Notes: generated by a model not told the origin, from the sequence alone. A stretch of DNA of 64,000 nt from Castellaniella sp041675725 (GCF_041675725.1 NZ_JBAYTI010000001.1:1-64000); one strand, 5' to 3'. Shown: positions 18,353 through 27,712, counted from the first letter of the stretch. A program made the numbers and translations.

Positions 18353-19753
18353 ATGGATGAAATCGCGCACTCCAGCTTGATGGAGCTTATCTCCGGTATA
18401 AGAAATGGACGCTATACGTGTGCAGACGTCACCAGCACCTTCATAAATAGAATTCTAGAATTGGACGGCAAGACGTCCGCCTATGTTTCGGTATACGCAG
18501 ACGAGGCATTGCTGCACGCTCGAGCAGCCGATCTCATGCTAAAGCGTGGCATGCCATCCAGTATGCTGTTGGGGCTTCCTATCGCGCTTAAGGATATTTG
18601 CGAGATAGAAGGACATGCCACATCGGCAGGATCACCGGCTTGGATAAACCGTATAAGCAATCAGACAAGCGAGATTTATAAGCAGCTTGCATCGGCTGGC
18701 ATGATAGTGATCGGAAAGACACACATGGTCGAATTTTCTGCAGGAGGCGTCGGCACCAATCCGCTGATGGGTACCCCGAGAAACCCATGGGATTGGAACC
18801 ATCACCGTATTCCAGGTGGCTCAAGCAGTGGTTCTGCTGTTGCCGTTGCGGCCGGGCTGGCGCCGGTTGCGATTGGATCTGATACGGGTGGATCGGTGCG
18901 TATTCCATCCGCGCTTAATAACCTGACAGGGCTGAAGACCACATTCGGTAGAATCAGTATGCGCGGGAATGTTCCCCTGTCACCCAGCCTCGATTCGATC
19001 GGCATCTTAAGTCGTTCTGCATTAGATTCAGCATTGATACTTGGTGTCTTGCATGATTCCCGCTTCTATGGTCTCGATGATTCATCGCTGGCAATGATGG
19101 CAGAGTCGTTACTGCCTGCAAAACAAATAGTGTCCAATTTGAAGATCGCCGTACTGCAAGAGGAAGCATATCCGTGCGAAATTGATGATGACGTCAGGCA
19201 GGTAATGAACGATACAGTGCGGACATTCAAGTCTTTTGGCATCGATGTAGTAGATGGATCTTTCCCTCTTGATTTTTCGGAAATGAAAGATGCAAATGGA
19301 TTGATAGCGATGACCGAAGCGTATCATATCTACAGGGAGTATGTGGAAAACCCCGAATCGCCTATGAATCCCTACGTAAGAAACCGTATATTAACCGGCA
19401 AGAACATTCCTGCCCGAACATTTCTTTCTGCGTTGGAGCGCCGCCAAGCCTGCATCGATATTTTCAAAGAGTGGATGAAATCATATGATTTTCTTTTAAC
19501 ACCTACTACACCATTCCCCGCCTGCCCTATTGAGTCGACTATCACCGACCATATTGCAATAGGCTCATTCACCCGCGCCGTGAACTATCTGAACACTTGT
19601 GCTATATCGCTTCCAGCAGGATTTTCCAACGAAGGCTTGCCAATTGGAGTTCAAATTATTTCTGCAGCACATCAGGAAAACCTTCTATTGTCCATAGGAC
19701 ATCTATTCCAGAGCCATACCAACTGGCACAAGCACATTCCAGCCATCCATTGA
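18353..19753 (+). CDS. amidase-signature family amidase
   Basis: A 466-residue hydrolase of the amidase-signature family, cleaving linear amides with a Ser-cisSer-Lys triad. The residues can be read as Lys80 (ALKD), Ser157 in the GGSSSGSA motif and Ser181 in SDTGGSVRIP. The glycine-rich region and the length match GatA/AtzF-type enzymes, but no GatB/C partners are present and the context is catabolic. It would fit as the half-amidase acting after ring opening by the hydantoinase. It is the last gene of the plus-strand operon, 82 bp after the GTPase gene. Confidence 0.88.
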   Translation: MDEIAHSSLMELISGIRNGRYTCADVTSTFINRILELDGKTSAYVSVYADEALLHARAADLMLKRGMPSSMLLGLPIALKDICEIEGHATSAGSPAWINRISNQTSEIYKQLASAGMIVIGKTHMVEFSAGGVGTNPLMGTPRNPWDWNHHRIPGGSSSGSAVAVAAGLAPVAIGSDTGGSVRIPSALNNLTGLKTTFGRISMRGNVPLSPSLDSIGILSRSALDSALILGVLHDSRFYGLDDSSLAMMAESLLPAKQIVSNLKIAVLQEEAYPCEIDDDVRQVMNDTVRTFKSFGIDVVDGSFPLDFSEMKDANGLIAMTEAYHIYREYVENPESPMNPYVRNRILTGKNIPARTFLSALERRQACIDIFKEWMKSYDFLLTPTTPFPACPIESTITDHIAIGSFTRAVNYLNTCAISLPAGFSNEGLPIGVQIISAAHQENLLLSIGHLFQSHTNWHKHIPAIH

Positions 19754-19840
19754 GACCCGCACGAGCTGCTATACGATTAAACGCTCTACAACGTACAGCT
19801 TTGGGCATGCCCTGGATTCTCACAAACAGGGGCCTTGCGC

Positions 19841-20743
19841 TCAAACATTATGCGCCACGTCTTCGCTCAAATTGCATAGCAACTCCATGACGATCGAGCT
19901 GCTATCGGCTTCACTCAGTACACAAACAAAGAAATTTCTCACGGCCCAGTCGTCTTTCAGACGCAGCAAGGTCAATCCCATGCTGCCCAAATAATGACTT
20001 GCGATCCTCTCGGGCACAATCCCTATCCCCAGCCCTTCCCTGATCATGCTACAGCGCGTTTCGAAGTTGGACACCTGCAGCTTCACGGTGGGCGGACGGC
20101 TCAGACTTGGCCCGACATATGCCAGGAATTTGTCGAGCGAATGTAAAGGGAAATATCCCAGCAGGTCATAGTCAAGCGCATCCTCTAGATAAAGTTCCTG
20201 ACGATCCGCGAGAGGATGGCCCAGCGGCACGACCAACCCGACCCGATCATTCACAAAGGGAAATGACGTGACACCGGCTGCCGGGTACTTGGCATGGTAT
20301 ATACCTATATCCACGCTACCTTCCGCCACCATGCGAGGGATATCGAAACTATGCGCCTCGACCAAGTCGATGCTGACATTGGTACGACCCTTAAAGAATG
20401 CAGCCATCTTGCCAGGCAAAAACTGAAGCAGCGTGGAGGGGTTGGCGGCCAATCTGATTTTGGCCATCCCGTCGATAGAATATTTGCTGACCGCCATCTC
20501 GGCCAATTGCACGCTGCGCAAGATGTTTTTTGCCCGTTGATACAGCAATGTGCCTGCTGGCGTAGGTTCCACACCCCTGCCATGGCGAAGCAAAAGCGTA
20601 CGCTCTAGCTTTTTCTCTAACTCGGCGATCCGCTTGCTTACCGCCGACGTAACCAGATTCTCTCGATCGGCAGCTCGCGAAAGGCTTTTTTCTTCGACCG
20701 CGGCAACGAACACCTCCAAAGATGGGATATCCAGTCCTTTCAT
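19841..20743 (-). CDS. LysR-family transcriptional regulator
   Basis: A 300-residue LysR-type regulator. The N-terminal helix-turn-helix reads SLEVFVAAVEEKSLSRAADR with the following SAVSKRIAELEKKLERTLLLRHGRGVEPT; the rest is the effector domain with a FVNDRVGLVVPLGHPLAD block. It faces the amidase gene convergently at the edge of the island and probably controls the two divergent operons of the island. The gene is richer in GC than the transport genes beside it. No co-located operator was identified. Confidence 0.88.
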   Translation of the reverse strand: MKGLDIPSLEVFVAAVEEKSLSRAADRENLVTSAVSKRIAELEKKLERTLLLRHGRGVEPTPAGTLLYQRAKNILRSVQLAEMAVSKYSIDGMAKIRLAANPSTLLQFLPGKMAAFFKGRTNVSIDLVEAHSFDIPRMVAEGSVDIGIYHAKYPAAGVTSFPFVNDRVGLVVPLGHPLADRQELYLEDALDYDLLGYFPLHSLDKFLAYVGPSLSRPPTVKLQVSNFETRCSMIREGLGIGIVPERIASHYLGSMGLTLLRLKDDWAVRNFFVCVLSEADSSSIVMELLCNLSEDVAHNV

Positions 20744-20793
20744 AAGCTTATCTAACCATTTATGTAGTTGGACACTGTCTTGTGAAAGTATAG

Positions 20794-20835
20794 GCTGCCA
20801 CGCAGCGGGCGTTTTAAATCCCCCTGCGTGGCAGC
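20794..20835 (-). terminator. long inverted repeat downstream of htpG, probable terminator
   Basis: GCTGCCACGCAG and CTGCGTGGCAGC form a perfect 12-bp stem with an 18-nt loop, 50 bp after the htpG stop. The T-run on the minus strand is weak (CTATACTTTC), so it may be a rho-dependent or processing hairpin rather than a classical terminator. It sits exactly at the border between the AT-rich island and the GC-rich core. Confidence 0.45.
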
Positions 20836-20884
20836 GTGGCCATGGCTGGCTCTAGGATATCGTTGTCGGAACGCGACTGCCAAC

Positions 20885-22786
20885 TCACCCCAGCAACAGC
20901 GCATTCATGCGCTTCACAAACGCGGCTGGATCCTTCAAGGCCGCGCCTTCGGCCAGCAGGGCCTGATCGAGCAGCAGTTCAGCCCATTCAGCGAACTGGG
21001 TGTCATCCTGGGCTTCGAGGCGCTTGACGAGCGCATGCTGTGGATTGACTTCCAGGATGGGACGCAGCTCGGGGGCTTCCTGACCCGCGGCCTTCAGCAT
21101 GCGCAACAGATGCGGGCTGAGTTCGTTTTCGTCGACCACCACGCACGCGGGCGAATCGACCAGCCGGGCCGTCGCGCGAACTTCCTTGACACGCTCACCC
21201 AGGGCCTTGCTCAGGCGCTCGAGCGTCGGCTTGAAAGCCTCGGCGGCTTCGGCCTGCTGCTTCTTTTCGGCTTCGTCCTCGAACGCATCGAGCGACAGAT
21301 CCCCCTTGGCCACGGAAGCCAGGGACTTGCCGTCGAACTCGCGCAGGTACGACAGCATCCACTCGTCGACCCGATCGGACAGCAACAGGACTTCGATCCC
21401 CTTGCGGCGGAAGACTTCCAGGTGCGGGCTGTGGGCCGCCGCGGCATACGAATCGGCGCTGAGGTAATAGATTTTGGTCTGGCCTTCTTTCATGCGCGCC
21501 ACATAGTCGGCCAATGACACGCTCTGAACCGGGCTGTCGGACTGGGTGGACGCAAAGCGCAGCAGCGCGGCAATGCGTTCGCGGTTGGCAGTATCCTCGC
21601 CCACGCCCTCCTTCAGGACCTGGCCGAACTGTTCCCAGAATTCCGCATACTGCTCGGGCTTCTCCTGGGCCATTTCGTCCAGCAGGCCCAGGATGCGCTT
21701 GGCCGAGCCATCACGGATGGCGCGCACATCGCGGCTTTCCTGCAGGATCTCGCGCGAGACATTCAGCGGCAGATCGGACGAATCGACCACGCCGCGTATG
21801 AAACGCAGATAGGCGGGCAGCAGCTGCTCGGCGTCATCCATGATGAAGACCCGACGCACGTACAGCTTGACCCCGTGGCGCGCATCCCGATCCCAGAGGT
21901 CGAAGGGCGCGCGTTTGGGGATGTAGAGCAGCTGGGTGTATTCGCTGCGGCCCTCGACCCGGTTGTGCGTCCAGGCCAGCGGATCTTCGAAGTCATGGCT
22001 GACGTGTTTGTAGAATTCCTTGTACTGCTCGTCGGTGATGTCGGCCTTGTTGCGGGTCCAGAGCGCACTGGCCTGGTTGACGGTTTCCCACTCGTCCTTT
22101 ACCACCTGCTCGGATTTCTCGGCGTCCCACTCTTCCTTGCGCATCTGGATGGGCAGCGAGATGTGGTCGGAATAGCGCCGCAGGATGTCGCGCAACTTCC
22201 AGCCCGACAGGAGCTCATCCTCATCGGCGCGCAAGGTCAGCGTCACGCGGGTGCCGCGCTCGGGCTTTTCGAGGGCACCGATGGTGAATTCCCCTTGGCC
22301 GTCGGATTCCCAGAGCACGGCCTCGGCGGCCGGCAGGCCCGCCCGCCGGCTATGGACCGACACTTTTTCGGCAACGATGAAAGAAGAGTAGAAACCGACG
22401 CCAAACTGGCCGATCAGCTGGGCGTCCTTTTGTTCGTCGCCGGTCAGGCGGCTGAAGAACTCGCGCGTGCCCGAGCGCGCAATAGTGCCCAGGTTGGCGA
22501 TGGCCTCTTCGCGCGACAGCCCGATGCCGTTGTCATCCACCGTCAGGGTACGGGCATCCTTGTCGTACTCGACCTGGATGCGCAACTCGCCGCCCCCTTC
22601 CATCCATTCGGGCTTGTCCATCGCCTCGAAGCGCAGCTTGTCGCAGGCATCGGACGCGTTGGAGACCAACTCGCGCAGAAAGATTTCCTTGTTGCTGTAC
22701 AACGAATGGATCATCAGCTGCAGCAGTTGCTTGACCTCAGCCTGAAACCCCAGGGTATCGGCCGCTTGTGTGTCTGTTTGGCTCAT
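20885..22786 (-). CDS. htpG: molecular chaperone HtpG (Hsp90)
   Basis: An ATP-dependent cytosolic Hsp90 chaperone of 633 residues, a normal length. The GHKL ATPase motifs are visible: ELVSNASDACDKLR, VDDNGIGLSREEAIANLGTIARSGT and GQFGVGFYSSFIVA. The middle domain contains LYVRRVFIMDDAEQLLPAYLRFIRGVVDSSDLPLNVSRE (read as two joined blocks), followed by the C-terminal dimerisation domain. A sigma-32-like promoter lies upstream. It is transcribed away from the ferric transport operon. Confidence 0.97.
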   Translation of the reverse strand: MSQTDTQAADTLGFQAEVKQLLQLMIHSLYSNKEIFLRELVSNASDACDKLRFEAMDKPEWMEGGGELRIQVEYDKDARTLTVDDNGIGLSREEAIANLGTIARSGTREFFSRLTGDEQKDAQLIGQFGVGFYSSFIVAEKVSVHSRRAGLPAAEAVLWESDGQGEFTIGALEKPERGTRVTLTLRADEDELLSGWKLRDILRRYSDHISLPIQMRKEEWDAEKSEQVVKDEWETVNQASALWTRNKADITDEQYKEFYKHVSHDFEDPLAWTHNRVEGRSEYTQLLYIPKRAPFDLWDRDARHGVKLYVRRVFIMDDAEQLLPAYLRFIRGVVDSSDLPLNVSREILQESRDVRAIRDGSAKRILGLLDEMAQEKPEQYAEFWEQFGQVLKEGVGEDTANRERIAALLRFASTQSDSPVQSVSLADYVARMKEGQTKIYYLSADSYAAAAHSPHLEVFRRKGIEVLLLSDRVDEWMLSYLREFDGKSLASVAKGDLSLDAFEDEAEKKQQAEAAEAFKPTLERLSKALGERVKEVRATARLVDSPACVVVDENELSPHLLRMLKAAGQEAPELRPILEVNPQHALVKRLEAQDDTQFAEWAELLLDQALLAEGAALKDPAAFVKRMNALLLG

Positions 22787-22863
22787 AGTGATGTGTGCGT
22801 GGTGTGTGTATCGAGGTTGAACAGATCAGCCGCGCACCGCCTGTGCACAGCCGCTGGCTGAAT

Positions 22864-22891
22864 AGCTGGGGACAGCCGCTGAAATATCAAG
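22864..22891 (-). promoter_or_regulatory. sigma-32-type heat-shock promoter candidate for htpG
   Basis: On the minus strand, CTTGATA (-35) and CCCCAGCT (-10) are separated by 13 bp. They closely match the sigma-32 consensus CTTGAAA and CCCCATNT. The site lies about 80 bp upstream of htpG, a classical heat-shock gene. Confidence 0.5.
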
Positions 22892-22970
22892 GGACGCGGA
22901 TATCGGGGGACGCAGCGCCGGCGGGCGACCGAACCCGCAGCACACGTCAAAAATTTTCCCAAACCGCAAA

Positions 22971-22989
22971 GATAATGATTCTTATTTGA
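22971..22989 (+). promoter_or_regulatory. Fur box candidate
   Basis: GATAATGATTCTTATTTGA matches 13 of 19 positions of the GATAATGATAATCATTATC consensus, with the first nine identical. It lies about 40 bp upstream of the ferric-binding protein gene and overlaps a TTGACA-like -35 at 22986-22991. This predicts iron repression of the ABC importer. Confidence 0.6.
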
Positions 22990-23027
22990 CATACAATGCA
23001 GATTGACATTTATCGAGAGTTTCGACC

Positions 23028-24059
23028 ATGACGCATCTCACACGACGCCACTTCTTACGCAACACTCTGGTACTGGGCAGCGGGGCGCTGATTGCTGCGT
23101 CATGGATGCGGCCAGCCCGGGCCGCCGACGCCAAAACCTTGGTGCTCTACAACGGCCAACACAGCCGAACCACGCAGGCGCTGATCGATGCCTTCCAGCA
23201 GGCTACGGGTATCGAGGTGCAGATCCGCAAGGGCAGCAGCACCCAGCTGGCGAACCAGATCATCGAAGAAGGCAGCCGCTCGCCGGCAGACCTGTTCTTT
23301 GCCGAAGAAAGCCCACCCGTCGCCGCGCTGGACGATCATCACCTGCTGGCGCCCCTGCCGCAGGACACCCTGAGCCAGATCATACCGGGCTACGGGTCGC
23401 GTGATGGCACCTGGACGGGCGTCACCGCCCGCAGCCGGGTCACCGTATACAACCGCAATCTGGTGCAAGAGTCAGAACTGCCAGCCTCGATTCTGGACAT
23501 GGCCACAGAGGCCTGGAAAGACCGGGTCGGCTTCGTGCCCACCAGCGGCGCCTTCCAGCAGCAGATCATCGCCATCAAGCTGCTCAAGGGGCGCGAGGCA
23601 GCGCTGGACTGGCTCAAGGGCCTGAAGAAATACGGCCGCATCTATAACGGCAACATGGCCGCCATGCGCGCGGTGGAACGCGGCGAAATTCCCACGGCGC
23701 TGGTGAACAACTACTATTGGTTCATCGTCGCCCGAGAAGTCGGTGCCGAGAACATGCAGTCGGCCATACACTACGCCGGGCCAGGCGACCCCGGCGGCCT
23801 GATCACGGTCTCGGCAACCGGGATACTGAAAACGGCCGCCAACCCGCAGGCCGCCCAGAAACTCGTTGCCTTCATGGTCAGTCAGGCAGGCCAGCAGGCC
23901 ATGGTCGACACCGTCGCAGAATATCCGCTGCGTCCGGGTGTACAGTCACCGTTCGATCTCAAGCCGTTCGACAGCCTCAATCCTCCGGCCATCAGCCCAG
24001 CCGATCTCGGTGATGCGGCCGACGCCCTGGTGCTGCGGCGCGAGGCCGGCCTGGCGTGA
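23028..24059 (+). CDS. ferric iron ABC transporter substrate-binding protein (FbpA/FutA type)
   Basis: A periplasmic iron-binding protein of 343 residues. The N-terminus has a twin-arginine-type motif (TRRHFLRN) and a hydrophobic stretch ending AARA-like near residue 33, so export may use the Tat route. The mature part starts with KTLVLYNGQH and includes NNYYWFIVAREVG, where paired tyrosines coordinate Fe(III) in this family. The stop overlaps the permease start, forming a three-gene operon with a Fur box upstream. Confidence 0.9.
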   Translation: MTHLTRRHFLRNTLVLGSGALIAASWMRPARAADAKTLVLYNGQHSRTTQALIDAFQQATGIEVQIRKGSSTQLANQIIEEGSRSPADLFFAEESPPVAALDDHHLLAPLPQDTLSQIIPGYGSRDGTWTGVTARSRVTVYNRNLVQESELPASILDMATEAWKDRVGFVPTSGAFQQQIIAIKLLKGREAALDWLKGLKKYGRIYNGNMAAMRAVERGEIPTALVNNYYWFIVAREVGAENMQSAIHYAGPGDPGGLITVSATGILKTAANPQAAQKLVAFMVSQAGQQAMVDTVAEYPLRPGVQSPFDLKPFDSLNPPAISPADLGDAADALVLRREAGLA

Positions 24060-25606
24060 CCAGCCTGAGCCTGAGCCAGCGCCGGTTCAGGCGCATCCGC
24101 CCCAACTGGCTGGCGGTGGCCGCTCTGTTGCCCATGGGGCTGGTCGCCCTGCCGCTGATCTACGTCACAGTTCGGACGCTGCAGACGGGTCTGGCTGGCT
24201 CGGTGGCCGAATTGTTCCGCGGCCGCACAGCAGAGCTATTGGTCAATACCATCACGCTGGCCACGGGCGTGATGGTGCTGTCGGCCCTGATCGGCCTGTC
24301 GGTGGCCTGGTGCGTGGAGCGCACCGACCTGCCCGGGCGCCGGGCCTGGCGTGTGCTGGCCGGCCTGCCGCTGGCCGTGCCGGCCTTCGTGTCCAGTTAT
24401 GCCTGGGCGTCCATCGATGTGGCCTTTCAGAATCTGGCCGGCGCTATTTTCATTCTGGCCCTGTCCAGCTATCCGCTAGTGTATCTGCCCGTCGCTGCCG
24501 CTCTGCGCAGCACGGATCCGGGCTGCGAAGACGTGGCGCGCTCCCTGGGGCACGGCCCATGGCGCAGTTTCACGCATGCCTTGCTGCCTCAGCTGCTGCC
24601 CGCCCTGGGCGGCGGCGCCCTGCTCGTGCTCACCCACATGTTCGCTGAATTCGGCGCGCTGGCGCTGCTGCGTGTGCAAACATTCACCACGGCCATCTTC
24701 GAGTCCTACGAACTGCAATTCGACAGCGCCTCGGCGGCCCTGCAGTCGGTCGTCCTGATGCTGCTGTGCATTCCGGCGGCCTGGGCAGAGATGCGCCTGC
24801 GAGGCCGCCGGCGGGTGTCGCGCAGCGGCCGGGGCAGTGCCCGGATCGCCCAGCCGCTGCGCCTGCGGCGCGCCACCTGGCCGGTATTGGGCGCCTTTGG
24901 CGCACTGGGTTTTCTGTCGCTGGGCGTACCGTTGATCACGCTGGCCTGGTGGCTGGCGCACGGCAGCTCGGCGGGCACCGGCATGGCCCAACTGTGGCCC
25001 GCCGTGCGCGGCACGCTGTCGCTGGCGACCTCGGGTGCGCTGCTCACCAGCGCATTGGCCATTCCCCTGGTCCTGCTGTCGGTGCGACACCGCGGCCCCC
25101 TGGCCCAATTTGCCGAGCGCCTGCCCTACATCGTTCACGGGCTGCCCGGCGTCGTGGTAGCGCTCGCGCTGGTCTATCTATCGATCCGGCTGGCGCCCGC
25201 CCTGTACCAGGGCGTGGCCGTCCTGCTGGCGGCATACGCTATTCTGTACCTGCCGTTGGCGCAATCGTCGCTGCGCGCCTCGGTCGAGCTCGTGCCCCCG
25301 CAACTCGAGCCCGTCGCCCGCAGCCTGGGGCGCCGCCCCTTCATGGTGTTTCTCACTGTGATCCTGCCCAATATCGCGCCCGGCATCGGTGCGGCCCTGG
25401 CCTTGATGATGCTGGAGATCGTGCGCGAGCTCACCGCCACCCTGATGCTGGCCCCAACCGGCACTGTTACACTGGCGACGGAAGTCTGGATGTACACGGT
25501 CGATGCCGAATACGCGGCAGCGGCGCCCTTTGCCGCGCTGCTGGTGCTGGTCTCCATCGTGCCCGTCTGGATCTTTACCCGCCGCATGCTGTATCAGGCC
25601 CCATGA
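24056..25606 (+). CDS. ferric iron ABC transporter permease (FbpB type)
   Basis: An inner-membrane permease of 516 residues with about 12 membrane helices in two homologous halves, as in FbpB/SfuB. Each half carries an EAA loop: EDVARSLGHGPWRSFTHALLP and EPVARSLGRRPFMVFLTVILP. The start is GTG at 24056, overlapping the TGA of the binding-protein gene by 4 bp. The stop overlaps the ATPase start by 4 bp. Very GC-rich, like the chromosomal core. Confidence 0.92.
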   Translation: MTSLSLSQRRFRRIRPNWLAVAALLPMGLVALPLIYVTVRTLQTGLAGSVAELFRGRTAELLVNTITLATGVMVLSALIGLSVAWCVERTDLPGRRAWRVLAGLPLAVPAFVSSYAWASIDVAFQNLAGAIFILALSSYPLVYLPVAAALRSTDPGCEDVARSLGHGPWRSFTHALLPQLLPALGGGALLVLTHMFAEFGALALLRVQTFTTAIFESYELQFDSASAALQSVVLMLLCIPAAWAEMRLRGRRRVSRSGRGSARIAQPLRLRRATWPVLGAFGALGFLSLGVPLITLAWWLAHGSSAGTGMAQLWPAVRGTLSLATSGALLTSALAIPLVLLSVRHRGPLAQFAERLPYIVHGLPGVVVALALVYLSIRLAPALYQGVAVLLAAYAILYLPLAQSSLRASVELVPPQLEPVARSLGRRPFMVFLTVILPNIAPGIGAALALMMLEIVRELTATLMLAPTGTVTLATEVWMYTVDAEYAAAAPFAALLVLVSIVPVWIFTRRMLYQAP

Positions 25607-26652
25607 GCCACATCACGATTACCGACGTCCACAAACAATATGGCCAGACCTCGGTCCTGCGGGGCATCGAGCTCGACATCCCGCAAGGCTCGGTGCTGGC
25701 CCTGCTGGGCCCTTCAGGCTGCGGCAAGACAACCCTGCTGCGGCTGATCGCCGGGTTCGAGCCGCTCGAGCGCGGACGCATCGCCTTCGATGGCCGGGTC
25801 ATGGCCTCCGAGCGCGCCTTCGTGCCGCCCGAGCGGCGCGGTATCGGCTACGTGCCGCAAGAGGGCACCTTGTTTCCCCACCTCACGGTGGAAGGCAATG
25901 TGCGCTTCGGCCTGGTACGGGGCGACGACCCGCAACGCCGCATCGAAGAGGTCCTTGCCCTGACGGGGCTGGACGGCCTGGGCAAGCGTTACCCGCATGA
26001 ACTCTCGGGTGGCCAGCAGCAGCGGGTGGCGCTGGCGCGCGCACTGGCGCCAGGGCCGGATCTGGTGCTGCTGGACGAGCCTTTCAACGCGCTCGACCTG
26101 GACCTGCGGCGCAACATGTGTGAAGACGTCATCCAGGTCCTGCGCCAGACGGGCACCACCACGGTGCTGGTCACGCACGATCCAGGCGAGGCTTTTGCAG
26201 TGTCCGACCAGCTGGCCGTCATGCAGGACGGGCGCATCATGCAATGTGCGCGCCCGGAAACCGTGTACTGGCAGCCTGCCAGCCCGGCGGTGGCCCGGTT
26301 GACGGGCACCGCCCTGTTCCTGTCGGGCGAGGCGGATACCCACGCGGCCCAATGTGCCCTGGGCACCGTGCCGCTGCACCCGGGGCAAGGCGAAACGCGC
26401 GGCGAGGCCATGATCATGGTGCGTCCCGAGCAACTGCAATGGCAAGACGCCCCACCGGGCACCCCGGCACAGGTGGACAGGCGCTCATTCCGGGGGGACC
26501 ACACCCTGGTCAGCCTGTCGCTGGCATCGCTGTGCCTGGACCTGCGCATGGCATCGCTGCTGGCCCCGGCCCTGCATGCCCAGGGCTATATCCGTATCCT
26601 GGGTGCCTGCATGGCGTACCCAAGCCACACCCTGGGCCCTGGCGCCGGCTGA
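25603..26652 (+). CDS. ferric iron ABC transporter ATP-binding protein (FbpC type)
   Basis: The cytoplasmic ATPase of the ferric importer, 349 residues. It has Walker A GPSGCGKTT, Q-loop YVPQEGTLFPHLTV, signature LSGGQQQRVALARAL, Walker B LLDEPFNALD and H-loop VTHDPGEAF. A C-terminal TOBE-like regulatory domain follows, with MVRPEQLQW. The ATG at 25603 overlaps the permease stop and was preferred to the longer shadow frame. It ends two bases before the convergent YeiH-type gene. Confidence 0.92.
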   Translation: MSHITITDVHKQYGQTSVLRGIELDIPQGSVLALLGPSGCGKTTLLRLIAGFEPLERGRIAFDGRVMASERAFVPPERRGIGYVPQEGTLFPHLTVEGNVRFGLVRGDDPQRRIEEVLALTGLDGLGKRYPHELSGGQQQRVALARALAPGPDLVLLDEPFNALDLDLRRNMCEDVIQVLRQTGTTTVLVTHDPGEAFAVSDQLAVMQDGRIMQCARPETVYWQPASPAVARLTGTALFLSGEADTHAAQCALGTVPLHPGQGETRGEAMIMVRPEQLQWQDAPPGTPAQVDRRSFRGDHTLVSLSLASLCLDLRMASLLAPALHAQGYIRILGACMAYPSHTLGPGAG

Positions 26653-26653
26653 T

Positions 26654-27712
26654 TCAAAACAGCCACATTACCAGGCCGTTGATCAGCGCCCCGCCCAGCA
26701 ATAGCCAGGCAAACAGCAAGGCCGCCAGCATCAGCGGCCGCGTACCCGCCTGGCGTATGGCCGAGACATGCGTGGTCAGCCCCAGCGCCGCCATCGCCAT
26801 GGTGAGCACCAGATTGTCCAGCACCAACAAGGCCTGAACCGCCTGTGCGGGCAGCCAGTGCAGCGAATTGAACCCGGCCACGGCGATGAAAGCCACCGCA
26901 AACCAAGGAATGGTCCGCCAGAACGCGCCCTGACCAGCATGCCCCGATCCAGTAGAGCGGCGCGCGATCCAGGCGGCCAGCACGATCAGAAAAGGGGCCA
27001 GCAGCATGACCCGCAGCATTTTGATGATGACCGCATTCGTGGCGGCCAGTTCGCCCACCGCGCGCCCCGCAGCGACGACTTGGGCGACTTCATGCACCGT
27101 AGAGCCGGTAAAGATCCCATAAGCGGACTCGCTCAGCCCCCAGGGCTGGGCAAGCGCGTACAAGAAGGGATAGAGAAACATGCCCAGGGTGCCGAACACC
27201 ACCACGGTGGCGACCGCCACGGCCACCTTGTCGGCGCGCGCCCGCACAACCGGCTCGGCCGCCAGCACAGCGGCGGCACCACAGATCGAACTGCCGACGC
27301 CAATCAGTATGGCACTTTGCTCATCGAGCCCCATTTTCCGGTGCCCGGCCCACCAGGCGAGAGTGAATGTGGACATGATGACCAGAACGTCGATCAGCAG
27401 CCCCTCGAGGCCGACCGAAAAAATATCCTGGAACGTCAACCGGAAGCCGTAAAGGATGATCCCGAGACGCAGCAGCTTGGCTTTGGAAAACGCCACCCCG
27501 GCACCGCACTGAAAAGCCACGCGCGAATACAGTGTGTTGCCCAGCACCATGCCCGCCACAATGGCCAGCGTCAGCGCCGACATCCCCGCATCGGATAAAA
27601 AGGACAGCCCTGACAAGCCCATCGCAGCCAGTGCAATAGCCAGGGTCAGCAACAGGCCTGGCAGAGGCTGCATAGGGCCCGTGAAATGGATGCGGCGCGT
27701 CAGGGTGGTCAT
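26654..27712 (-). CDS. YeiH/UPF0324-family putative sulfate exporter
   Basis: An integral membrane protein of about 352 residues with around ten helices. It has the GIILYGFRLTFQDI, ILIGVGSSICGAAAVLA and GIFTGSTVHEVAQVVAAG blocks that define the YeiH (UPF0324) family. Members are proposed to export sulfate or sulfonate-derived anions, but function is poorly established. The ATG at 27712 follows a GGGAC ribosome binding site; an upstream start at 27775 is possible. A LysR regulator is encoded divergently, the usual YeiH/YeiE arrangement. Confidence 0.85.
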   Translation of the reverse strand: MTTLTRRIHFTGPMQPLPGLLLTLAIALAAMGLSGLSFLSDAGMSALTLAIVAGMVLGNTLYSRVAFQCGAGVAFSKAKLLRLGIILYGFRLTFQDIFSVGLEGLLIDVLVIMSTFTLAWWAGHRKMGLDEQSAILIGVGSSICGAAAVLAAEPVVRARADKVAVAVATVVVFGTLGMFLYPFLYALAQPWGLSESAYGIFTGSTVHEVAQVVAAGRAVGELAATNAVIIKMLRVMLLAPFLIVLAAWIARRSTGSGHAGQGAFWRTIPWFAVAFIAVAGFNSLHWLPAQAVQALLVLDNLVLTMAMAALGLTTHVSAIRQAGTRPLMLAALLFAWLLLGGALINGLVMWLF

